Assembly (NCBI GenBank): GCA_009840005.1
Contig: VXOR01000094.1
Location: 1-25,980 of the forward strand
DNA from: Gemmatimonadota bacterium
Lineage (GTDB): Bacteria; Latescibacterota; UBA2968; UBA8231
Direction of reading: 5' to 3'
DNA length: 25,980 bases
Positions 1 to 6,338 of the stretch are shown one piece after another. The notes beneath the pieces are model-generated. The model did not search any database and was not told the origin of the DNA. It saw only the letters and a list, made by a program, of their open reading frames with translations. A program made the translations under genes and the position numbers. How positions within the stretch are numbered: the first letter of the stretch is position 1; each line of letters begins with the position of its first letter.

Positions 1-230
1 ACATTATAACATATTAATTACAAATTAAAATTTGTTGCTAGTTTTATTGCATAAATATATATAAGCCATTGTTTTAAATCAATTTATCGTTTTAATGTCA
101 AATTTCGCTTCCTATTATTTGCTAACGATTTACCGTTTTTCTTGTAACAAATCCTCTGTTACTTACCATTAATCTAAGATTATATATATATTGTGTTTTT
201 GTCAAATCTTTTTATTATAATTTGAAAATC
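1..230. other. AT-rich non-coding segment
   Basis: By hand count 49 of 230 bases are G or C (about 21%), against clearly GC-rich sequence from about position 800 on. I see no convincing coding frame. It contains small dyads: CAAATT/AATTTG at 21-34 and GTAACA/TGTTAC at 144-162, plus runs of alternating TA. It lies downstream of the YgiT-type gene and continues out of the window. It could be an intergenic regulatory region of a gene beyond the edge, or part of acquired DNA; nothing identifies which. Confidence 0.6.
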
Positions 231-458
231 TCAAACAAATATTTTCGCAGGTACATTCAGAAGCCCTAGTTCAGTTGCCCTGTGTACCATGCGACGAACC
301 TTCTCGGTAGTCTGGCGACTGAAAGTAGCTTCCCCACAGCGCAAGCACACGCTAGCTGGAATATCCTCGACTAAAATCCGCCTCCTTTGCAATACAAACA
401 CTTCACTCACCTTTTTCTGTTGGGCGCTGTTCGATCCACATACATGGCAATGGAACAT
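231..458 (-). CDS. YgiT-type zinc-finger antitoxin-like protein
   Basis: A 75-residue protein with two CxxC pairs, CHVC near the N-terminus and CLRC about 35 residues later. This is the zinc-binding layout of the MqsA N-terminal (YgiT-type) domain. It lacks the C-terminal helix-turn-helix of full MqsA, as is usual for the short family. These proteins normally follow a small DUF4258-type or MqsR-like toxin gene. Here the preceding gene is a FitA-like antitoxin instead, so no partner is seen. I chose the ATG at 458 because the zinc finger starts immediately after it and GGGAGG lies at a good distance upstream; an in-frame extension to 512 lacks such support. A role as antitoxin is inferred from the family only. 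Confidence 0.7.
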   Translation of the reverse strand: MFHCHVCGSNSAQQKKVSEVFVLQRRRILVEDIPASVCLRCGEATFSRQTTEKVRRMVHRATELGLLNVPAKIFV

Positions 459-518
459 GATGGTTTTACCTCCCTTGAGAGAAATCAATCCACTCGCTCG
501 CGTCAGGTTCATACACAG

Positions 519-755
519 TCACGTTCTATCGGCATCCCGAGCTTGTAGAATACTGGACGGACGAACGCGGGTTCCCGCCGATTCCTTGCGCTCGCGAACT
601 TGGTGCAACCACTCGCTGACTGAGGGACGCGACGCGATTCGCTCCAACTCGTCACGGAGGAATGCCTGCATAGACTGGTGTTGCCGAGCAGCCCGAACGG
701 CCAACGCGTCGCGCACCTCTTCCGGGACATCTCTTATGGTGATTTGTACTGGCAT
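519..755 (-). CDS. FitA/VapB-like ribbon-helix-helix antitoxin, apparently orphan
   Basis: A 78-residue protein. The N-terminal part (MPVQITIRDVPEEVRDALAV) is typical of the FitA/VapB Arc-like ribbon-helix-helix antitoxins: a short beta strand followed by two helices (AVRAARQHQSMQAFLRDELERIA). The C-terminal part is the extended segment that in this family inserts into a PIN-domain toxin. A PIN toxin gene would normally overlap or directly follow it. Instead, after 60 bases, comes the YgiT-type gene, with no PIN-like frame between. The antitoxin therefore seems to have lost its toxin, or acts on one encoded elsewhere. A TATAAC-like box lies about 10 bases upstream of the ATG; no strong ribosome site is seen. 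Confidence 0.75.
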   Translation of the reverse strand: MPVQITIRDVPEEVRDALAVRAARQHQSMQAFLRDELERIASRPSVSEWLHQVRERKESAGTRVRPSSILQARDADRT

Positions 756-835
756 AATAGCGTTATATCCTCGTTGAGTTTCTTCCTATCGGGGTGCCGA
801 TCTCTCACGGGAAGGACGCGAGGAACTCACCGCTC

Positions 836-1654
836 CTAAACGGCAATCCGCTTTTCTCCGGTATATACATTGAATCCCCGCCCGCGCAAAAATCCCAACA
901 GCGTCATCCCCGATTCCCGCGCCAAATCCACCGCCAAGCTCGACGGTGCCGATACAGCGGCGACCACCGCAATCCCCGCCATCCGCGCCTTCTGCACAAT
1001 CTCAAAACTGGTGCGCCCGCTGACCATCAGCACGCTCTTCGCTGGCACCGGCTCATTGCGCAGTGCGTAGTGGCCGATGAGCTTATCGACCGCGTTGTGC
1101 CGGCCCACGTCCTCGCGCAGGACGAGCAAATCGCCCGCCGGATCAAACAGGGCCGCTGCGTGCAGTGAGCCGGTTTGCTCGAATACATCCTGTGCCTGAC
1201 GCATGCGATCGCTAAGGTCGTATAGCATGGCTAGCGGCACAGTAAAATCGTCCGTCAGCTCGGGAGCCTCGCAGGTGATGGCCTCAATGCTGGCCTTGCC
1301 GCAGACCCCGCAACTCGACGAGGCGTAGAAGTTGCGCTGGAGCCGCTGCCGATCAAAGGCCACGCCAGCGGCCAGCTTGACCTCGACGATATTCTCCTCG
1401 TTGGGCGGCTCCGCAGCCGTGCAATACGAAATCGCGCCCAACTCCTGCGGCGATTTGATCAGCCCCTCGGTACACAAAAAACCAGCCGTCAACTCGAAAT
1501 CGTGGCGTGGAGTGCGCATGACTACCGCGATCGGCGTCTCCTCCACGCGGATTTCCAGCGGCTCCTCAACCGTTACTTGGTCGTCTTCGGCCGCTTTGTC
1601 CGCCTCGCGGAAGCGCCAGATCGGCCGCTGCGTCACCCGCTGCTGCCGCTCCAT
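836..1654 (-). CDS. fdhD: Formate dehydrogenase accessory sulfurtransferase FdhD
   Basis: A 272-residue FdhD protein. In known members FdhD takes sulfur from a cysteine desulfurase and passes it to the molybdenum cofactor before its insertion into formate dehydrogenase. The signature CGVCG is at residues 115-119, with both catalytic cysteines (C115, C118) in the SSSCGVCGKAS context. The GRTSFEIVQKA and SAPSSLAVDLA blocks further on are also typical. The ATG at 1654 shares its A with the TGA of the upstream sulfatase gene (TGATG), so translation is probably coupled to it. The frame is open upstream of this ATG, but that part overlaps the sulfatase and is not FdhD-like. No formate dehydrogenase or molybdopterin gene lies in the window. 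Confidence 0.93.
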   Translation of the reverse strand: MERQQRVTQRPIWRFREADKAAEDDQVTVEEPLEIRVEETPIAVVMRTPRHDFELTAGFLCTEGLIKSPQELGAISYCTAAEPPNEENIVEVKLAAGVAFDRQRLQRNFYASSSCGVCGKASIEAITCEAPELTDDFTVPLAMLYDLSDRMRQAQDVFEQTGSLHAAALFDPAGDLLVLREDVGRHNAVDKLIGHYALRNEPVPAKSVLMVSGRTSFEIVQKARMAGIAVVAAVSAPSSLAVDLARESGMTLLGFLRGRGFNVYTGEKRIAV

Positions 1655-3078
1655 CACATCGGCCCCACGCGCCGAGGCCCTCGGTCCATCGCCAGCATTG
1701 AAGCGTCGAAACTCTTTTGCATTAGCGCCAACTTGAGTGGCTGCGCTTCCGGCTCGTCCCACATGTTTTCAAACTCACCCGGGTCCTCTTCCAAGTCGTA
1801 CAGCTCGCCCAAAGCGTGCCCGTGATAGAGCACCAACTTGTAGCGCTCGTCGCGGTACATAGTGGCAAAGGTCCCATCGGGCGCGTCCAAAGCGTCGTAG
1901 TACTCGCAGCGGACAAAGTCGCGGTGCGGTGCCGCGCGCTCGCCGCGCAAGATCGGCACAAGCGAACGGCCGGTCATCCGCTCCGGCACCTCCAGCCCGG
2001 CTAACTCCAGAAGCGTCGGCGCTTTGTCGGTCAACTCGACCAGATCGTCGCGCACCAAGCCTTCCTCAAAGTGTCCCGGCCAAGAAAAAATCAGCGGTAC
2101 CCGCACCAAGCCCTCATAAAAGCGGCAACCCTTCTGGATTAGCCCGTGGTCGCCGAGCATTTCGCCGTGGTCGGACGTAAAAATCACCACGGTATTGTCG
2201 CGCTGGCCCGTGTCTTCGAGCGCGGCCAACATGTTCCCTACTTGGTCGTCGATTTGCTTGATCATCGCGCAGTACGCGGCCTGCAACACGCGCGCGTCAG
2301 CCCCAGGCGTCGGGCGATCTTGGTGCAAGGGATCGCGAATGTCGAGTTGATCGGGCCGCCGTCCCTTGGACTGGAAATCAATCCCCGCCAACTTTTCCTG
2401 CTGCGCCAAATCGCTGTCGGCAAACAGCGGTCCGGGCATGGCCGCTGGATCGAAACGGTCGCGGTAGCTCTGCGGCGGATTGAACGGCGGGTGTGGGTCA
2501 TAAATGTTGACACTCGCCAGCCAAGGGCCGTCGCGTTGTTGGCTCATAAACTCAATGGTCTTCTCGCCGCACCACGTCGTCTGGTGGAACTCAGAGGGCA
2601 ATCCGTGGGGATATTGCTTCATCAACTCGCCTAAGACTTCTCCCTTTTCCCGCACCCAATCGGCATAGCCGTGCCCCTGCGGCCAGTCGTCGCGGGGCGC
2701 GTGGCTGTATTCCCAGTAGCGATACCCGTCGTTGACGCGCGGCTCAATGCGGCCATAGGCGCTGGCCAAGTGCAGCTTGCCAATCAGCCCGCAGTCGTAC
2801 CCAGCCTCGGCCAACTGCCGCGTGACCAGCGGCGGGTGATCGGGAAAACTGTCGAGGCCATTGCCGTTGATATGGACGGCGCTGGCGTACTGGCCGGTGA
2901 GAAAACTCGCGCGACTCGGCGTGCAGATCGGGCTTTGGCAATAGGCGTGCGTAAACGCCACGCCCTCGGCGACCAGCCGATCGACGTGCGGCGTATCGAC
3001 GTGAGCATAACCGAGCGCGCCGATCGTGTCGTAGCGCTGCTGATCCGTACAAATCCAGAGGATGTTGGGAGGCGTCAT
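1654..3078 (-). CDS. Formylglycine-dependent sulfatase (arylsulfatase/choline-sulfatase type)
   Basis: A 474-residue alkaline-phosphatase-fold sulfatase that would hydrolyse sulfate esters; the substrate cannot be read from sequence. The CTPSR motif at residues 52-56 provides the cysteine (C52) converted to formylglycine. D12 and Q13 of the N-terminal TDQQ motif and the later SDHGEMLGDHG motif supply the calcium site. The C-terminal part (ELYDLEEDPGEFENMWDEP) is the usual sulfatase tail. No signal peptide is visible, so the product may be cytoplasmic. The ATG at 3078 begins the conserved NILWICTDQQ block and has AAAGGA about 10 bases upstream. The stop overlaps the start of fdhD. Fragments of a second, closely related sulfatase lie upstream (about 3158-3187 and 3861-3960). 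Confidence 0.93.
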   Translation of the reverse strand: MTPPNILWICTDQQRYDTIGALGYAHVDTPHVDRLVAEGVAFTHAYCQSPICTPSRASFLTGQYASAVHINGNGLDSFPDHPPLVTRQLAEAGYDCGLIGKLHLASAYGRIEPRVNDGYRYWEYSHAPRDDWPQGHGYADWVREKGEVLGELMKQYPHGLPSEFHQTTWCGEKTIEFMSQQRDGPWLASVNIYDPHPPFNPPQSYRDRFDPAAMPGPLFADSDLAQQEKLAGIDFQSKGRRPDQLDIRDPLHQDRPTPGADARVLQAAYCAMIKQIDDQVGNMLAALEDTGQRDNTVVIFTSDHGEMLGDHGLIQKGCRFYEGLVRVPLIFSWPGHFEEGLVRDDLVELTDKAPTLLELAGLEVPERMTGRSLVPILRGERAAPHRDFVRCEYYDALDAPDGTFATMYRDERYKLVLYHGHALGELYDLEEDPGEFENMWDEPEAQPLKLALMQKSFDASMLAMDRGPRRVGPM

Positions 3079-3157
3079 GGTGGAAGGGTCCTTTGTTGGG
3101 GTAAGGGATGATTCAATCAAAGCCGAGCCGCAGCGGCATACCCATGAAAGTCGTTGG

Positions 3158-3187
3158 TGTTGGGAGGTGTCATGGCACAAGCGTCCT
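3158..3187 (-). repeat. Duplicated sulfatase translation-start region
   Basis: These 30 bases match 3063-3092, the start region of the intact sulfatase, at 25 of 30 positions. The match covers a ribosome site, the ATG (3173-3171) and the first codons for MTPPN. The new ATG then reads only 18 codons, ending at 3117, before the true gene start. It appears to be a scar of a duplicated sulfatase. A small leader ORF is possible but unsupported. Confidence 0.6.
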
Positions 3188-3207
3188 CGTATGACCTCAT
3201 CGTGGAA

Positions 3208-3525
3208 CTAGCCGTCAAATCCCAATGCAAAAAGCAGTGCTTCGCACAATTCATTCATCTTCGCCAGCGGGAGAGATATAATCAGGGGGCCTATTTTACC
3301 CTTGGCCACGGTCTGGATGTGATCCAGGTTGATCGCACATTCTCTAGGCATTCCATCTCGTTGGGACAGAAACACCTCTGAGGGAATGTCCCGAATGGTC
3401 GATGTCACTGGTGCCACGGTAACTTCTCCCAGATATTGAATCGCCGAGTCCCTAGTGAGAATAACAACGGGCCTCTTCTTGTCCGGCTGGGCAAATCTGT
3501 ACCAACGAACCTCACCACGCCGCAT
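3208..3525 (-). CDS. mazF: MazF/PemK-family endoribonuclease toxin
   Basis: A 105-residue protein of the MazF/PemK family, toxins that cleave mRNA at short sequences. The opening MRRGEVRWYRF, then KKRPVVILTRDSAI, VAPVTSTIRDIPSEV and the INLDHIQTVAKGKI segment, fit the family order: N-terminal GEV(W/Y), RP(V/A)VI, and a conserved threonine in APVTST. The ATG at 3525 shares one base with the TGA of the upstream antitoxin (TGATG); a GTG three bases earlier (3528) is an alternative. Together with the upstream RHH gene it forms a complete type II module. The cleavage site cannot be predicted. Confidence 0.88.
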   Translation of the reverse strand: MRRGEVRWYRFAQPDKKRPVVILTRDSAIQYLGEVTVAPVTSTIRDIPSEVFLSQRDGMPRECAINLDHIQTVAKGKIGPLIISLPLAKMNELCEALLFALGFDG

Positions 3526-3755
3526 CACTCAATCCACACTTGCTCGTCTTCCCACTGGCTGAATTCGCTTGATTGAACCGGCTTGCGGGCATATCCCTCC
3601 CGGTGTTTTTGCTCCTTTTCTTTTAGTTTAGCACGCCTGAGCGCAGCGTATAGAGCCTCCCGCGCAAAGGCCGATCTCGTCGTACCTATTTTCTTTGTAA
3701 CCTTATCAACCTCCTCGATTAGTTCCTCATCGAGGGTCATTTGTACGGTTTTCAT
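3525..3755 (-). CDS. Ribbon-helix-helix antitoxin of the MazF module
   Basis: A 76-residue protein whose first 50 residues read as a CopG/MazE-like ribbon-helix-helix: the strand MKTVQMTLDEELIEEVDKV, then two helices with TTRSAFAREALYAAL. A charged tail ends in QWEDEQVWIE and would be the toxin-binding part. GGAGG lies 7 bases before the ATG. The gene overlaps the toxin start by one base, so the pair is expected to be co-translated. RHH antitoxins usually repress their own promoter, and the paired ATAGCTAT palindromes just upstream are good operator candidates. Confidence 0.85.
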   Translation of the reverse strand: MKTVQMTLDEELIEEVDKVTKKIGTTRSAFAREALYAALRRAKLKEKEQKHREGYARKPVQSSEFSQWEDEQVWIE

Positions 3756-3785
3756 ATTTTGGCCTCCGGCATCAAGTTAAACAAA

Positions 3786-3831
3786 ATAGCTATTCTCATA
3801 GCTATAATGATCCATATTACTCTTTTGTCAA
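3786..3831 (-). promoter_or_regulatory. Promoter/operator of the antitoxin-mazF module
   Basis: On the minus strand a perfect TTGACA (3831-3826) is followed after 17 bases by ATTATA (3808-3803). The -10 region overlaps two identical palindromes ATAGCTAT at 3786-3793 and 3798-3805, whose centres are 12 bases apart. Paired short palindromes on the core promoter are typical of RHH-antitoxin autorepression. The assignment is inferred from layout. Confidence 0.55.
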
Positions 3832-3860
3832 CCACATAGTGCCCGTGCGCCCCTCTATGT

Positions 3861-3960
3861 CCCCTTCTCCCGCACCCAATTGGCATAGCCGTGTCCCTGC
3901 GGCCAGTCGTCGCGGGGCGCGTGGCTGTGATACTCGTCGTTGACACACGGCTCAATGCGG
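3861..3960 (-). pseudogene. Sulfatase gene fragment (decayed duplicate)
   Basis: These 100 bases align with 2641-2752 of the intact sulfatase: 93 of 100 positions match, with one 12-base in-frame deletion. The segment corresponds to residues about 109-146 (around IEPRVNDGY to YADWVREKG). Similarity ends abruptly on both sides, and no start, active-site cysteine or C-terminal part is present. It lies just upstream of the toxin-antitoxin module, while the duplicated start region lies just downstream of it, so the module sits among the remains of a second sulfatase. Confidence 0.8.
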
Positions 3961-4046
3961 CGCTATTGCCATGACAAACTCAGACTTGGACCGTCAGGCA
4001 TAGTACAAATTTAGACGAATTGTCTGTTATTTTTTATTATCTATCT

Positions 4047-4319
4047 ATGGAATTCGAGTTCGACCCTGAGAAAAGCCATGCCAATAAAGAAAAACACGGC
4101 ATTGATTTCGTCGCAGCGCAGATCTTGTGGAACGACTCAGCGTTGCTCGAAATTCCAGCCCGGACCACCGATGAACCACGCTACTTAGTGATCGGTCGTA
4201 TTGCCGACAAGCATTGGTCTGGCGTGATAACATATCGCGGCGATGCAATCAGGATTATTTCTGTGCGGCGGGCACGCCGAGAAGAGGTTAGGCTCTATGA
4301 AGCGAATAACAGCGAGTGA
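4047..4319 (+). CDS. brnT: BrnT family type II toxin (DUF497)
   Basis: A 90-residue BrnT-like protein, a RelE-fold ribonuclease toxin. The family pattern is complete: EFEFDPEKSHANKEKHGIDF at the start, then a region with RYLVIGRIADKHWSGVITYR and the closing IRIISVRRARREEVRLYE. The start at 4047 puts the conserved MEFEFD at the N-terminus; an ATG at 4020 in the same frame adds nine residues without family support. No clear ribosome site precedes either. The gene ends 23 bases into the next one, the usual overlap of toxin and antitoxin in this family, but the downstream partner is a chimera (see next entry), so how the toxin is neutralised is unclear. Confidence 0.87.
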   Translation: MEFEFDPEKSHANKEKHGIDFVAAQILWNDSALLEIPARTTDEPRYLVIGRIADKHWSGVITYRGDAIRIISVRRARREEVRLYEANNSE

Positions 4320-5283
4320 GTTAGACAAGAAATTTGACGATGGTGAAGAGGTGTTACAATACTGCGACCTCTCTACCATCAGACATCCCAATCTAGTCCA
4401 AAAGCACGCTAATGCCGATTCCGTCGGCAGGATTTTTCTGCGAGACATTTGGCCGATCGAAAAAGTGAATGATTACAAGGTCCATTTTGCTCGCTCGGTC
4501 AAAAACGAGGATGATGACAAGGTCCATTCTGCTCGCCGGAATTCGAGGACCGAACCCTTGGACGAATGGGTGCGCGACCGGTGGGAGGCATGGCGAGGCT
4601 GGCAGGAACACCGTCCGAATTATAACGAGTTTAACCGGACTTTCATTTTTTCGCTGATGAAATTCTACCATGAGGAGGATACTTGGCTATTCGGCGGTAT
4701 CTTCCGCGTTATCGACCGACACAAAGATCGCTATGAAGTAAAACTAACTGAAAATGGAGCACCCTTTATTGGTCGGTTAAAACTGCTCTCTTCCTATCGC
4801 GCACGCGCGACCCGCGTGAATCTCGAGAATCACTACGACGATTTTGAAGTCGCGGAAATTCTGCGAGAGCCTTACTCTGGTCGCAGTTTCCCCGGCTACG
4901 AAGGCATTAATCTATCCTTTAATGAGCTTGAATCGATAGTCAAAAATGGTAGACCGGACTGGAAGGCAGCACTCCAGAGCGTAAAGGGCATTTACCTCAT
5001 AACCGATACACTCACGAGCAAACGCTATGTCGGCTTAGCCGATGGTGAGACGGGTATTTGGTCTAGGTGGAGTGACTACGTTGCCTCGGGTCATGGGGGC
5101 AATGCCGGACTTCGAGAGTTGGTAAAAGAATATCCCGACCTGGCTTACTGCCGGGCCAATTTTCGCTTCGCGCTTCTGGAGTATCGCTCGATACACACAC
5201 CTAGCAAGGTAATTATTGACCGTGAGAAATTCTGGAAGGAAATCCTTCTCAGTCGAGGTAAAGAGGGCCTCAATCGAAACTAG
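4297..5283 (+). CDS. Chimeric protein: BrnA-like antitoxin N-terminus fused to GIY-YIG nuclease
   Basis: A 328-residue single frame. Residues 1-40 (MKRITASELDKKFDDGEEVL and on to DLSTIRHPNLVQKHANAD) look like the N-terminus of the CopG/BrnA antitoxin normally encoded here. The ribbon-helix-helix DNA-binding part expected next is missing. From about residue 60 it reads as a GIY-YIG nuclease family protein: KVHFAR, LDEWVRDR, WQEHRPNYNEFNRTFIFSL and WLFGGIFRV. The catalytic domain follows, with GIY at 231-233, YVG at 244-246, R257 and E295. The end, WKEILLSRGKEGLNRN, is the usual C-terminus. The start at 4297 overlaps brnT by 23 bases and has AAGAGG upstream. A 42-base direct duplication lies at the junction (4471-4494 and 4513-4536). 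Whether it still binds BrnT, DNA or both is unknown. Confidence 0.75.
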   Translation: MKRITASELDKKFDDGEEVLQYCDLSTIRHPNLVQKHANADSVGRIFLRDIWPIEKVNDYKVHFARSVKNEDDDKVHSARRNSRTEPLDEWVRDRWEAWRGWQEHRPNYNEFNRTFIFSLMKFYHEEDTWLFGGIFRVIDRHKDRYEVKLTENGAPFIGRLKLLSSYRARATRVNLENHYDDFEVAEILREPYSGRSFPGYEGINLSFNELESIVKNGRPDWKAALQSVKGIYLITDTLTSKRYVGLADGETGIWSRWSDYVASGHGGNAGLRELVKEYPDLAYCRANFRFALLEYRSIHTPSKVIIDREKFWKEILLSRGKEGLNRN

Positions 5284-5305
5284 CTTTAGGTAACTTCAAC
5301 ACCCC

Positions 5306-6253
5306 CTACGGCAAAAACTCCGCCACTGCCGCATTCCTCCACTGCATCTGCTGCGCAGTCGTCTCGTGCGGCTTGAAGGCGCAGGCGACCTCGGCAATGG
5401 GCACGCCCCGCACCTCGATCCGCTCCAAATCGGCCACGCCGTAGCCCAACGTGTCGGCGTAGTGCAAAAGGCCCAGTTCCATCGGTTCAAAGCCCATAGC
5501 CTTGGCCATGACCGCATCCACGGCAAACACATCAGCCGACGCCGCAGCCGCCCCCATAGGCACCGCATCGGTTCCCCCAGGGCCATTGCCCTGCAAGCCC
5601 ACCGTGCCATCGACGATCCCAATGTCCGGCTTGAGATACTGAGCCAAGCGGATCAAGTTCACGTTGAGCACCTCGGCCTCGCTGGGCAACACGCGCTCGG
5701 CGTGCGAGGGATAGCCGTGCATCTTGATGCGATCCTCTTTGTGCAGCGTCCCCATAATCATGTTCTTCTGCGCCAACGTAACCACGCACACATCGTGGGT
5801 CTTGGCCACGGCCACCGAAATGGTGCAGGGGCATTCGAGGACCACGCTCGGCATCCGCACGGTCGCCTCGACGCCGCCGGCCATGTAAATCGCCGTCTCT
5901 TCCCACCGCGTCTCCTGATGCAGATCGACCAAGCGAATCGGCACCGAATATTCTTCGACTAGCGCATCATAGCCGAAGTTGGCAAACGCCTCGCCCGAAT
6001 ACTTCTCGTTGCCGCCTTCGGCAATGACGATCTCCTCGGGCGGCTGCGGCGTGCTGAGCAGAAAGTCGATGGCACCGCGCATGGCGTCGGCGTGAGTCGA
6101 GGCGAGGGGATTTTCGCTGGACAGGAAGTTTGGCTTGAGCATCACTTGGGCGGCCAGCTTCGGCTCGACGTCCTCGCGCACCAAATTTAGCGCTTGATAT
6201 ACGTTGGTTTGCCGCGCACCGGCGCGGGCCAAACCCACTCGGGCTGTGTCCAT
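5306..6253 (-). CDS. DUF362 domain-containing protein
   Basis: A 315-residue protein with the DUF362 pattern: VMLKPNFLSSENPLASTHAD near residue 40, IAEGG, a central ISVAVAKTHDVCVVTLAQKN, and IVDGTVGLQGNGP with a following AVDAVMAKAMG. The family is widespread and its biochemical role is not settled; some members are fused to ferredoxin domains, but none is present here. The ATG at 6253 has AAGGAGA at good spacing, whereas the frame's earlier start (6310) does not. It is convergent with the GIY-YIG gene (22 bases between stops) and divergent from the XPB helicase. Confidence 0.85.
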   Translation of the reverse strand: MDTARVGLARAGARQTNVYQALNLVREDVEPKLAAQVMLKPNFLSSENPLASTHADAMRGAIDFLLSTPQPPEEIVIAEGGNEKYSGEAFANFGYDALVEEYSVPIRLVDLHQETRWEETAIYMAGGVEATVRMPSVVLECPCTISVAVAKTHDVCVVTLAQKNMIMGTLHKEDRIKMHGYPSHAERVLPSEAEVLNVNLIRLAQYLKPDIGIVDGTVGLQGNGPGGTDAVPMGAAAASADVFAVDAVMAKAMGFEPMELGLLHYADTLGYGVADLERIEVRGVPIAEVACAFKPHETTAQQMQWRNAAVAEFLP

Positions 6254-6338
6254 ATCGCATGTCTCCTTGGTTGATAATGCCTTGCCCGCTCTCTGGCCCC
6301 AATGTATCATTTCTCATCCTCCTAATCAATCTGCGTCT

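Noticed and set aside
289..777. A 162-codon plus-strand frame opposite the two antitoxin genes
   Set aside because: The minus-strand frames carry the zinc-finger and RHH signatures; this frame has none.
5366..5962. A 198-codon plus-strand frame opposite the DUF362 gene
   Set aside because: His- and Arg-rich composition typical of an antisense shadow; DUF362 motifs on the other strand are clear.
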